Shown: positions 51,987 to 64,000 of the stretch, in pieces
Layout: each line of letters opens with the position of its first letter
How positions within the stretch are numbered: the first letter of the stretch is position 1
NCBI RefSeq assembly: GCF_030936135.1
Contig: NC_082597.1
Coordinates: 45,081,095 to 45,145,094, forward strand
DNA from: Gavia stellata
Lineage: Eukaryota; Chordata; Aves; Gaviiformes; Gaviidae
Direction: 5' to 3'
DNA: 64,000 nt
The notes under the pieces: generated by a model
Database searches by the model: none
What the model was told of the DNA's origin: nothing
The model's input: the letters and a program-made list of their open reading frames with translations, nothing else
Translations under genes and position numbers: made by a program

Positions 51987-54900
51987 CTCCTTAGTAAGCC
52001 AGATCAGTGTTACTCCTGAGTAGCTGAGCTGAGTAATTTACTAAAGGCAAGATGACTGCTTCTAAATTATGCTTTGGAGGTGTACTAATTGTTACGCAGA
52101 TAGCTGCCAAGGGTTCATTAGTTCAGCAAAGGGTCTGGTTGGGAACTCTTCAGTATCTCATGAAAATCCCTTGCACTTCCACTGGAGCCTATGACTTATT
52201 TCTCACATCCTTGATCCATTCAGATTTAAGCTAATCATCCTAGATTTAGCCAGGGACAAAGGGAAGAAACCACTCTTACCCTCACCAGCCTCAGTGGAAG
52301 ACTTATTTACAGATTTTAGGAGATTATTATTGGAAGCTTTCAAGCAATCAAAATACATTTTATCAAAACATATTTTTGGCCTTACTTAGCCTTAAAGTCT
52401 TTGACTTTAAATTTGGCAAAGAGTTATGTAGTCACACCAGCCAATTCCAGGATGAGCATAGGTCTTGTTTTACCCCTCTTTGTCCAGGATTGTAACCCTT
52501 ATCAGAGTAAGTGGCTCTCTAACAGAACTGGAGAATTTGAGCTGCTGTTAAGCCTCATACTCAGAAGATGAAGACTGAACAGGAGACCTGGCCCTTGCCT
52601 CCCTCCCAGGTGCTGTCTTTGCACCTTACATTTCATGGAAAAAAATGTGAAGGTTGTCAGTGCCTGGACTTTACCACTGGAGCCTTCCTCTGGCAATGTA
52701 TTTTTCTCTTTCAAACACTGTTGCCAGCTTTCGGAGGCTTCCTGTATTTGTCAAGCTGGTGCTTCTTGGGTATTGCCTTCTCCCAAGTCTTTCAGAGAGG
52801 AAGCTGCCTGAGAAGATAAGTTGCGGTGTAGAAACTGTAGCTCCTAGTTTGTTTTCCCTACTGAAAAAAAGGGAAACTTTCAAATACCTGCATACTTAAG
52901 CTAAATATCAAAGCCTTGGTTAGAGTTTGGGGTGAAAGAAGAAAAAATTATAGAGTGTCTAGAAGGGGAGGACTAAAATGCCTTTACAGCTAGTTCATAG
53001 ATACACCTGGATCTAATGATCTAGGACTCTGCTTGGGTGCCACTCTGAGGAAGGTAGTGCCAGGCAGTGGTAGAGACTGTTAGCATCTTTGAGAAAATCA
53101 GCAATAAGGGAAACAAAATTTGATGATTATCTTTGGCAAGTTCCCCCCTGAAAGCAGAGCAGCTGCTGCAGTGTGAGATTCATGACTTGCATCAAATTGT
53201 TACTGCACCTGGTTCACATGGCTCCCTTCAGCAAGGCACGAAGACGTGCTTCATGTTTCATTTACTTCATTGCGGGCGATGCACTTGCCTAGTGGTGCTT
53301 TGTGTATTTTTTTCATCAGCACATGTATAATCTTCAGCAGCACCACCAGCAGGTGTAGTATGATCAGACCCTGACTGTGTGCAGTCCACTAATCACATTA
53401 AGCAATATTTACATTAACCATAGAATTCTTATCCAGGTAAGAATATTGCTTTTGTTGCTGTTATCCCATTGCTATTCACCATTCTTAGCACACAGAGTAT
53501 TCACTCATGTGGCATTATTGCACATGTTAAATGGAGCCTTTTTTGAACTGTCTGTTCACTGTGAAATATGTGGAAATATGCTGAATGAATGCTGCGTACA
53601 TCTGTTCGTGGCTGCTTTTTGATGCTAGCAGAAAAAGAACTCAGCAGCAAGGATACTGGAATGGGCAGCTAAAGGTGCTATGAACACCGTTTCACACTAG
53701 GCGTCTCCCTCAGCGCATTCATTCAGCCCAGAGCTGCTCGATGCCACTGCCCAGTTGAGCGCAGCCAAGTACAGGTAAGGACAGCTAAACACTTTCGTTC
53801 AACGGAGCTGTAAACTTGCTATGCATGCAGAGGAAACAAATCTAACATGTTTTGGAACAAATTATTGACATTGTCTATTTGGTGCAATACAAAACAGTGG
53901 AGACATATTGCTACAAAAGACCTAGTCGGCACCTACATTTCAGTCAGAGTTAACTGATGCTTAAGCCCCCTTCTTGTAAGCAGTCAAGTTTATCTTTTCC
54001 TTTAGGGGTACTAAGACCCAATGGTAAATAGTTTAACTTCCTTCTGTCAACGCTACAGACAAGAGAAGCACAATATGCACAAAACGGTGGCTTGAAAGGT
54101 GGTGCTGGCATAAGTTCTTCACCTAAAGCATGAAGTTAGTAGAGAAATTAATAGTTCTCCACACGTTTGGTCCTTATGAGTTTAAGAAAGGTTCTTGGTT
54201 TCTCATTGCTTATTGTTGAAAACTTACTCTGAAACAGAATTTTGAAACAATGAAACATTGGTTCCTGGATGTCTTTCTATAATGCAAACATTTCCAGACT
54301 GGATGGCTGAAGGCTCTAACTCTGTGTTAGGATATTGTCAGGGGTTGGTTCCACATTTCCACCTCTGAAATCCCAGACAGACACAGGTTTGTGTGCCAGA
54401 CATGCTGGATCTTCTTCATGTGTACAACCCATGAGGTCAGTGTGTGCACAGTAACCCTGACCTGCTGCACGTGTGTGAATTCACTGTATAATGCATTCAA
54501 GCAGGTCTAGTTGTCCGTCGGTTCCAGACAAGGAGCTGTTGTTTTAGCCAGAGGAGATTGTATGGCTGTTCCACAATCAGTGTCATCGCATGTAGTGCTT
54601 TGTCAGTCGGGAACTAAATGAAGGTGAAAATCATCACCTGCTGAAAAGGAGCTGACTCAGGAAAGAGGGGACATTCTCGGTGTAGCCTGACAAATTTTTT
54701 TTCAACATTTATCTACCATTTTTCTACCTCCTCAACGCATTTTTTTCCTAGCATTCCTCATGGGTAGTTAAGTTATTTTGTGTGGGGGAAGCAAGATAGC
54801 TGACTAGGGTGGCCATGAGAGGGCAGCTAATGGATACAGAGTGCAAGTGAAGTAGCAGAGCACTCCAGGAGGTGGACCTGGCAAAGCCTAAATGCTATAG

Positions 54901-57900
54901 CTGGCTGAGGAGATCGCATGTGGTCAAGAAGTGCCATTGCTCAACTAAGAGAAAACCGGCATGAAAGAAGGAGAGAGGAATGCTGCAGTGGGAGAGTTGG
55001 AATAGCTTTGTGGTGATACTTGGGCTCTAGTCAAAGGGAATTTGGGGGGCAAAAAAGTGGGAGGATTAGATACGAGTAGACTTGGGATAGGGGAGAGATC
55101 AGTGGGAGAAGTATCTCTGAGTTACTCCCATCTGAGGTGGACCCACCCTTACCACCGAATTGTTCATGGCTACCTTAACGTACCCAGGATTCTTCCCATG
55201 CTGTTTCTCATTTTAGCTAGGCACCTTGCCTTATTCTTACCAAAACCTGCTACTAGAGAAGTAGCTTGTCCTCCCAACCTAGAAAAGTAACTTGTTAAGA
55301 GAAAAATAATATTCTATAGTCCTGGAGAATTTTTCACGTGTGTGTGAAAAATCCTAAGTATTTCCCCCTTTCTGTAGCACTGCACTGGCTGCTTCTGTAC
55401 TTCAGAAGTTATACTTTGTTTGTCTCTTACATTTCTTTCATTTCAACAGAAATGTTTGGGAAGTGACTCCTGGGATACAGTTTTTAATTGGACCAGTTTG
55501 CAAGCTAATCCCAGGCTCCCAGCTGGGTTATTACAAGTGCCATAGTTGGTCTGCTTTGGGATGTCAAAATGAAAAGCTTAGGCAAGATTTACAGCTTCAG
55601 GCTTAACACCAAGGTTTCCTTGAAATAAACACGAATCTGTGGGTCTATAAAACATGCTCACTTTGAGGAAACATACTGACAATTGCAGGTGGGGAGCAAC
55701 TGTAATATGGCTAATGAATAAACTCTCTGTAGCACTGGCATGTGTTTGGGTGTCACATTTTTGTAGACAGAACACAGCTTCATCCATGCCTCTGAGAGAG
55801 GAAGGAAGGAGGAAGGGAAGAGGTATTCATTTACCCTATCAGTTCTTTATGGTTTTGATAAAAGTACAATTGCTGAATCATATGCTTTCTTTTTTGCCAG
55901 ATGAGTTGGTAAAAGTGAAAGGAACTGTAAGAAAGTAAATTAAAAACAGATCAAACATTAAATCCCTATGGGAATAGGGATGTTTTTCTCTTGGATTTTG
56001 GCTGCACCTTATAGACATCTGCTTTTGTAATCTTTTTACTTAATCCTAGATAGCTGCAGGCTTCTAGATTTCAGAACTCGTCAAATTTTGCTATGACTCT
56101 GGTATAACAAATTCCTACGTTAGAAGTTTGATGGCTTTCATTTTTGTGCATCTGCTTGTATCCAAAAATCAAAAGCAATTGTTCATCTTTTTGGCTTCAG
56201 GTATTGTAAAATGCACACACGCTAGCCCAGTGTTAGGGGTGACAGTATAGACTTCTGCTGCTAGCATTCACAGACTGAAGCTTGTTGTAGTCTGGCCCTG
56301 CATATAAAACAACCAAAGCGTTTTGGTAACAATGCCTGTGCTGAGCTCTTAAATTTCTTAGAAAGTTTCAGAACAGACATCTGTAGCAACGGGAACCTCC
56401 TTACAATACCAATCACGTGTAAGGCCTATTAGTCATCTGAGCTATGCGCGTTGAGGTTTTAGACTAGGGAATTCAAACACTGGTGGCTGGATATTGACTT
56501 TTTTATTAGGAAGCTGTGTATGAATGAGGCAGCAAAAAGCCCCAGAAGACATTACTTACTTCAAGCTAGTAATTTAGGCTGTTTAGTCAGTGGTTCTGCT
56601 TATAAACTCTTTTACGGGATGCCTTACCCTGTTTTAAGATAGATGTCAGAGGCAGGTGGAATGAATCGCATTCAAGGGATGCCTCTAGCTCTCTGTTGAC
56701 CGTGGAAACAATCAGCATAAGCTCCGCAGCTTGCTTTTAGACAGCTGAAGGTAGAGGCATTGACTCCATCAAACATGTCTAAATCTTTTTGCTGGTTCAG
56801 AGCACAAGACTGCATTCGCTTCATGGGCAAGCAGGGTGAGCTTGGGTCTGTTTGCAAGACTGTTCGAACACATCCCTAATCCGTCCTGATCTTCTCATGG
56901 ACAAGCATAATGGGCTTGTCTCATCAGACACGTATCGCAGCAGGCAGCATATTCTTGCAAATTGTCCCGGAATACTCTCTGGGTTTGAAACTTGTTTTAT
57001 TGAACGCTGGATATGGAAATGGTCTCACTAATGCTTATGCAGGGACAGTACTACTTCTGGCTGATAATCCTCTGCTTATATATGGAAGGATCCCCTTAGC
57101 TCTTCTAGACACAGTTCTGCATTAAGAGATTGTTTGGTCAGTTTTATTATCCAATTTTCAAAAAGATTCAGAAAGAATTGCTACTTTCTGAGGCAGTCTC
57201 TCATCCTGTAATAAAATACATCTTCTATGAGCATAATAACTATTTTAGAATCTGAAATTATGCTTAAAATCCTGTATTATTTCAAACACAGTCAAAACCA
57301 CCTTTCTTCTTGTTTAGCTTTTTTTTTATTCTAGGAACCTTGTTTGCTCATGAGATCTTAATTTCATTTAGAACTCTAAAATCCCTAAAGTTAGTAGATG
57401 AAAAAACAGTTTCTTCTCCTGCAAATGCGGCATAAAATTTTGTGCCTTCTGAACTTTCCCAAAGGTTCCTAAGTCAGATTGGAGACTTGGCTGTGATAAA
57501 TACATATAAAAGGTATGATCTATAGGACTAAGAGGTCTGCAGTATTATTCACCAGGGAACTGCAGGTAGATTTTTATGTAATTTCTTCCACTCATGGTCA
57601 TTCATTGCCTTTCATCTATGATCTGTAACTGTAGCAGGAAAATGCAGCCTCGTGAGCTTTTCCCTTTATCAAGGGCTATGAAATCCTTCAATCCCCTATA
57701 AAATGCCAGTCAGATCAGATGTCACAAACAGAAAAACTATGGCTAGCACAGCAGATCATCAGCTTCAGTAAGTAAATGCCAACAACCCATAATCTGTATT
57801 ATTGTTAGATCTCACATCTTGATCTTTGGCATAAATGAACATGATGCAACGTCTTGTAAAAATCACATGGCACCCCTTTGGTTATTGTGACAAAGAGACA

Positions 57901-60900
57901 GAAAAGACTTGTTGTATCTCCTACCTCAGTTTGCTGCCAGTGCAGAGAACCGTGAGGGAGCCCCAAGGGTAAATACGAGCAATAAAACTCACTAAGTTCA
58001 CTGAAGGAATATCAATGCAGTGTAGTGTAAAAGCAAATATCCGGAGACTAATCAGTTAAAATACGATGCCCAAGGACCTGCAGACCTGCATGGGGGAAGT
58101 GGTGTTCTCCCTGCACTTCTCCCAGGCCGTAATTCAGCAATGCATATGTGGAAGTGCCTTATTGCATCAGGACCAAAGACATTTAAATCACATATGAAAA
58201 GACTGTCTACAACTCAATGCAGATGATAGGTTTAAGGATACAGATTATTCTGTCATTTAGTGGCTATATGTTTTATTGATCAGTAAGGGGCATGAAAAGT
58301 GACCCTTAAAAAGTTATTTCTTCCTGCTTCCACTTCAAAGTCATTGACAGTTGTATTTTACTTATATTTTTCTTTCATCTTATTGTTAAATGTTGGCAAA
58401 GACTAGAATGTTAATTTTAGTGTGTATAAATAATTTATTGAATAATAATATATGAAAATGAATTTGATATGCTTCTCTATATGAATGACATTCTATTATT
58501 GAAATTTATTAATCAGCACATTCCACTCCATCAAACCTAAATTTTTTGAGGAAGAGGAGGGGAGGAGGTGGAGAGGCGGTTTAGAAAAATGCAATACAGT
58601 GGGCTGACTAAATCTGAATACTTGGTCTCTGAAAATGCAGATATCAGTGTAATTCAAATCATACTGATGAGATACAGAACAGTTATATGCAGTCATAATA
58701 ACAATTTACATACCGTCGATATTAATAGCAGTGTCTGTTTGAGAGTACAGTTTTAAAATAGGTACGTACAATTTTATTAAGTATAAAAAGACACCGTGCA
58801 GAGCACAATACAATATATTTCATCTTCAGTTCTGGTAGTTCTCAAACTCCACTGTCTTAATTGATATTGTCACCAATGACCACTGGATAGAATTACTTCT
58901 CTGTATAAAATGAGGCTTCTCTGGATGAATTCATGCTGTTTGGTTTTAAAAACACAGTAATGTCCTTTCAATGGCTACTTACACTAATGAAACACCGTCA
59001 AGACTGTTGGCTAGCCTGCATTTGGTTTCTAACATATGCTATGATACTTCCAATTTCCCATTTTTGCTTTGCTTCTCTCTGTTTGAGAATATATCCTTCA
59101 AAATATTGTTTCTGACTTTGTTCCAAGTTCACAACCAGAACACTGGTTCAGACCATTTCTACATTCCTCACGTTACTAAACTTTCACTGACATCAGCTAG
59201 AGTTTCCAACATGCAAGGACTGTAGGGTTCTCCCCTAAGCTCTTTTTCTCCCCAAGTCTTTTCTAATGAAGCATATAAGGCATGCTGAAAGTGATTATTT
59301 TTTAGAGTTTGGGGGTTCCATTTTCTTATTTTCTTGAAAGTAGATGAGATTTATAGCCTTCCAGCTTTGACTATTTTCTTTGGAAAAGCAGACATGTAAA
59401 CTTAAGAACTTTTAGTTACATATTTTGTTTGCACATTCCAATTTGGTTTGATTAAAAGAAAAGTCAGAATTCTAACTTCAAATTGATTTAAATGATAATA
59501 TGTGAGTCTTAAAAGAAACAACTTACACTTCCTCCTCTCTAAAATATATTAACATTAGACTGGAAAATAAATTAAATAATACAGAAAAGCTGAGATTATG
59601 CTATCACAGTAATATCTGCCAAACAAAGCTTGGTCTTTTGCTAACATTAGCTTACTACATTTGCAATACATGCTAAGCAAAGACCCTACTTCTCTAACAG
59701 GTACATTCAGACAATATATATTTTATGGAATAAATATATAATATATCCAGTTATAGATTTCTGAATAGTAACTATAATAGATACAAGCAATACCTACGTT
59801 TAAAAATACAGTTCCAGGATTCCCTAACTTTACTACTAATAAAATTAAAATTGACCTAAAACTTTCTCACTCTGTTGATGCATAATAAAATATATGGAAA
59901 CACCAAGAGTAAAAAGCCAATTGCTTCTACAAATGGAATACTTTATAAATATAGTAAATTGCTATTTCCAGAGGGAAAATTGAAAATTATAAATAGGAAG
60001 TTAGGTTAAAACAGCTCTACAATATATAGTACAAAGTGGCTATAAAGCGTGATCTATGAGTTTGATGTCTGTGGCAAAATTTTGAACTGATGTAGTTGTT
60101 CATTTCTGGAGATAACTGTAGAGAAAAATTCTGTCCCCAAAAGCAGCCAATCTTGATCTCCTTAAAACAAAACTTTCACTCACTACAGCAAGCCAACTGG
60201 CCAATTTGTCAGAGTAAGGAGTGCAAGATTAGATCAAACAGAATTATTTGGAAGCCCTGGACTTCTCTGTTTCATAGGGTTTACCTATCATGCTGTTCTC
60301 ATTAGAAATAGAGTCACCGAAGTACTATGTAGCTGTGACTGCCCTGTGCTGAAAAGCCTTATCATGAAGGTACCCTCCCTATGGCTATCTTAACTACATT
60401 ATTCTTGTACTGCACATTCTCCAGATTAATTCTGCTTTGTGTTCCTGTAGTTGTTTTGTTTTGCTGGAATACTGAAGTACAGCTCTGGTTGCTTCATTAC
60501 TGAACTCTTGATCGAGGCTTTTTTTTTCTTGAGAATAACCTAGAATTAAAGAAACACATTTCTCAGAGCAAGCACAAGGAATTGAGGAATTAAGTTGCTG
60601 GCTGTCTCTGCCTGCCTTTCTTCCCTTTCAGTTTAAAGAAAAATTTCGTATCAGTGAAAATACCTTACTTGCTAAGGAAAAGATTTAGGTAACTGAAAAA
60701 AAGAAAAACTTCATGTGAGACTGTGCCATTTGTATGTTCGTCTCCTGCAATGGACCTATTTTACACAGAAACCCAAAACTTACTTCATGAAATACTACTG
60801 TTTATACGCCCTGCCTGAGTTGAGGCCCTGAGATGGGATTCAGATCCCATTAGAGCCTTTGTTTGCATCAACAAAGCTGGAATTCTGGTGGTCACAGGAC

Positions 60901-61739
60901 AGGGGGTCTACAAGGTGGGTTTTTTCCCCCTAAATATCAACAAAAGGTCAGTGTCAACATTAATAACAATGTAACCATCACTGGGAGCTTCAGCTTCTGA
61001 CCATTGGGGGACTTTCTGAGTCACTTGCAGATTCTTACTGGTACAAATACCCTGTTTTGGGAACATCTGGTACAAGACGTGGAGGATTGGGGTGTAAGTC
61101 ATTGGGACATCCTCCCTACTTGATTTCATTTGGATAAATGGAGCATACCTATAAATGTATTCGTGTCACAAACTCTCAGTGATTACAGAAAAACTGCATA
61201 TATGGAGACTCTCTGTGCCTCACATGCCATGTGTTTTGACTACACAGGGAAACTTGCAAGTCTCTTGGAAGCTACCGTAGTAGTGAGTATCAGTCAAGAG
61301 TGAATGAAATATGTCTATCAAACTGGAGATGAGAAACAAGCACTTGTAGATTCCCTGCAGAGGAACCACAGAGTGAAGTTTGGGTTCCCTGTAGCAGGGA
61401 AGGCACTAGGAAGACTTTTCTTCATCTACCAGCAGCAAATCTAGATGTTCAGTTGCAGAGTGGTAACAGACTAGTTGAAAATACATTAAACTATGTCTAA
61501 ATCTGGTAGCATGTTCTTATTTGTCATAAATGCTCTGGTTTTTAATTAAAAAATGTTCCCAGGAACTACAGACTTCTTAGGCAGTCTTGCTTGCAGGTAA
61601 GCTGGAGCTGCACAGTGGCTATTGATCTCGGGGTTATTAGCTGGAAATTGGCTCCAGAATTTGTTAGGGCTTTTCACCTGTTTTCAAAATGCTTTTTTAC
61701 TGGGACAGACCATGTGGAAATGTACCAAAGAATGAGCTT
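51987..61739. other. Intergenic DNA and probable LIN7A 3' flank
   Basis: No gene is supported. LIN7A is transcribed leftward from beyond the window, so its 3' UTR should lie somewhere in the right half of this stretch. A minus-strand AATAAA near 58,775 (within ctTAATAAAATTG) and the strongly AT-rich 58.2-60.1 kb segment are candidates for the end of the transcript, but no splice acceptor could be fixed. Confidence 0.4.
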
Positions 61740-62215
61740 GCCTCATCTCACCGCAGTAAGTGCTTGCCGGGGCCCTGAGGGTACCTCCAGCCCCCTGACT
61801 GTCCCCCCCAGGCCTCCCCCCACCCTGCCCACAGCCCAGGACCCCATGTCAGCCCCTCGAGGCTCCCCTCACCCTGCCCACAGCCCAGGACCCCATGTCA
61901 GCCCCTCGAGGCTCCCCTCACCCTGCCCACAGCCCAACACCCTGTGTCAGCTCCCTGGGGCTGTCAGCCCCTGCCCCAGCAATGCCGCAACAGGGCCAGT
62001 CTTGAGCTCCTCACGGCCCTGCCTGGCCACGGGCCCCACCGAGCCAGGCCCACCCGCAGGCCCACATTGCGGCCTGCCCCTGTCCCCAGGGAGGTGCCCG
62101 GGGCTGGGGCTGCCCCGGTGCCCCCCAGCTGCCCTGCTCCTGGCTGGGGCTGGGACGGGCCCTGGCACCAGGCCCTGCCCTGACGGACCCCTTGGACTTC
62201 CCCTTTAGGGAAGAC
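61740..62215. other. C-rich block with a 49-bp minisatellite next to LIN7A
   Basis: An abrupt C-rich island in AT-rich surroundings, immediately 3' of the LIN7A coding exon. From 61,832 a 49-bp unit starting cagcccaggaccccatgtca is repeated at 61,881 and again, degenerate, at 61,930. The long ORF over this block (61,591-62,208, +) is proline-rich and reflects composition. Because the unit is not a multiple of three, a coding role is unlikely. Confidence 0.75.
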
Positions 62216-62231
62216 CAATGAATCCTCTCAC

Positions 62232-62444
62232 CTACGACATATGGTTTTGCTGTGTAGTTTGCTGCTGTTGCTGCTGCTGAATGAGCAATTGCTGCTGTTG
62301 CCGACGCCGGGCTGTTCTCAGTTTTTCAAAGCGAGCCTCCATCTCCTCCAGCACCTTGGGAGTGTAGCGTACCACCAGCTTGACGCTGTCCTTAGCTGCC
62401 TTCAGCAGTTCCACCGCCTTCTCGTGGTGCTCTCCTTCCACGCT
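62232..62444 (-). CDS. LIN7A: LIN7A, last coding exon (C-terminal 70 residues)
   Basis: LIN7A is the PDZ and L27 scaffold of the LIN2(CASK)/LIN7/LIN10 complex that retains receptors and channels at synapses and basolateral junctions. This exon encodes [20 protein letters not shown] and [22 protein letters not shown], which are the second helix and last strand of the PDZ domain plus the start of the tail, then [10 protein letters not shown], a Gln-rich run and QQNHMS before TAG at 62,232-62,234. The acceptor is ctcccAG directly before the AGC codon at 62,444, phase 0. The Gln-rich tail with NHMS ending distinguishes LIN7A from LIN7B and LIN7C. Upstream exons lie beyond 64,000. A GTGAGA donor-like sequence begins one base after the stop, so a 3' UTR intron is possible. 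Confidence 0.93.
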   Translation of the reverse strand, partial: SVEGEHHEKAVELLKAAKDSVKLVVRYTPKVLEEMEARFEKLRTARRRQQQQLLIQQQQQQQTTQQNHMS

Positions 62445-64000
62445 CTGGGAGCAGGGAGAACGGATTTAATAACAAATATGCTGCTTTGATCTAGAGCTCT
62501 GTCCTCTTTTTCATAAGGAAAGGCTGTTGGGGTTTTAGGAAGTTTCCACACCTTACATTTTTCAAGGCACCATTAAAGGAAAGTGTTGAGTTAAGTAAGA
62601 TTTATGCACTGCTGGGAATGTATTCATTTTCATATTTTAAATAACCCAAATCCGTTTTAGGTTGCATGACAAACCTCATTTCTGATCTGTGTGAAAAGGA
62701 GGGGAAATACTCAACAAGCTTTATGCAAACACAAATAATGTTAAACCCCCCCAAACCCTGCAGTAAAACCCCAAACAGCCTGTTTGTAAGGTACAAAAAT
62801 AAATATTTAAATCTTGGTAAGAAATGAAGAAATTGTAAGTTTGAAACCTCAATTCCTTTCCCTGGCCCTGTTTGGATCCTGCAGGGAACGACACGTGGTG
62901 ATTAAGCAGTTGCTGAGCTGCAGGTGAAGGAGCATGCCTGCTGCTCCTGGGGACAACCCGTGTCCTAGTTAATGGCATTGCTCACACGTTTAACATTTAT
63001 GTGATATGGGTTCTCTATCGGAAATAAACTAGTCTTTATCTGGTTAGTTTTAAGCAATCAAACACTAACAACTGAAACACTGCAAGTTCTTGCTGAAGGA
63101 ATATATGTTTTCCCTCCCTTCCTGGAAAATGGTTTACAGTAAGATGATATCTACTGTGAAATAAAACGTATTCCCAAAGGGGCTTAAGCTCTGATTTCTA
63201 TGCTAACATTGTTTGAAACAGTTAATTTCCAAAAGGGGAAGGTGACTCGGCTGTGAAAAGAGTATTAATTTCTACCATTAAGTGGACTGACTGGAGTGCT
63301 TTTCAGGCATGTGGATTGTTCCACACCTTAAGAGAAAGGGAGAAATTTTCTAATGGTGTATGATTGCCCATATGTGTTGTAGTACATATTCCAACAAACA
63401 AAAGTATCTCTGCACAGAAAAAAAAGACCGCACAATCTATGTGAGATCTTCACATAGATTTAAAACCATTTAAAAAATAAGTGATTTTCTTGCCACATAA
63501 AATAAATCAGTTTTACTACATTCTGTGTTTTAAAACTCTTATGTATACCATGCTATTTAAAATGAAACTATACCTATAAGCCTCCAAAGAGAAGCAGCAG
63601 GATTCAAAATATTTGAAGTTCAATTCATGCTAAAAGAAAAATTTAGCATCATTATAGCATCTGTCAGAAGAAGATTCTTTCTATTTTCATCTCTCCTATT
63701 TGAGGAGCATTGTGCAAGAGCAGTGAATAAGAATTACTTCTGCTGTGGCACACTATGAGCTAGAAATAATTTAAAAGTTTCAAAAAGCAGACACAATACA
63801 CTTCTACATGAATAATATAAACAACACAATTCCAGCTTATGGCCTTGCTATTTATCTTTCTTCTCCTGTTAAATATCCTTCAACATATTAATACAAATAA
63901 TTATTTCATGTCTGGGTCAACTAACTGGCTCAAGAATTTCTACAGAAATGTTAAGATGCTTTGAAAATATTAATGCAACTTAGAGAAATAACAAATGTCA
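62445..64000 (-). other. LIN7A intron (partial)
   Basis: AT-rich sequence upstream of the LIN7A exon in transcription order. The preceding PDZ-coding exon is not seen up to the window end. A pyrimidine-rich stretch precedes the acceptor at 62,445-62,446. Confidence 0.8.

Noticed and set aside
61591-62208. 205-aa proline-rich ORF beside LIN7A
   Set aside because: Runs through a C-rich minisatellite whose 49-bp unit is not a multiple of three. No start context or domain supports it.

Overview
The window is avian nuclear DNA. It carries several 5'-truncated CR1 LINE copies with the ATTCTGTG-type or AGAATCAT-type 3' tails typical of birds, an avian-type ERV LTR, and the vertebrate gene order MYF6-MYF5-LIN7A. 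The species cannot be named from sequence alone. The LTR type points to a neognath bird.

Three genes can be supported. MYF6 (MRF4) and MYF5 are complete, each with three exons, lie head-to-tail on the + strand, and have their ATGs 7.9 kb apart (24,452-25,704 and 32,379-33,810). Both have a TATA box, a CpG-rich 5' region, short introns and an AATAAA signal. At the far right, the last coding exon of LIN7A lies on the - strand (62,232-62,444), and the remaining 1.5 kb is intron of that gene.

Layout: 1-24 kb is AT-rich intergenic DNA with CR1/LINE remnants, an unusual inverted-LTR composite (11,886-12,822) and an unidentified degenerate coding-like block on the - strand (about 13.6-14.8 kb). The 24-34.1 kb stretch is the GC-rich MYF6/MYF5 cluster, with a 6-kb intergenic segment that in mammals holds MYF5 enhancers. 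The 34-62 kb stretch is intergenic DNA between MYF5 and the convergent LIN7A, with three CR1 copies, one old LINE, simple repeats and two weak coding-like blocks. No PTPRQ exon, the gene expected upstream of MYF6, could be recognised.

MYF6 and MYF5 encode bHLH myogenic regulatory factors that bind E-boxes as heterodimers with E-proteins and drive skeletal-muscle determination and differentiation. They share long-range enhancers in vertebrates, so much of the non-coding sequence here may be regulatory. LIN7A is a PDZ scaffold of the LIN2/LIN7/LIN10 complex and is functionally unrelated to them. All coordinates, splice calls and motifs were read by eye. No alignment or database search was run.
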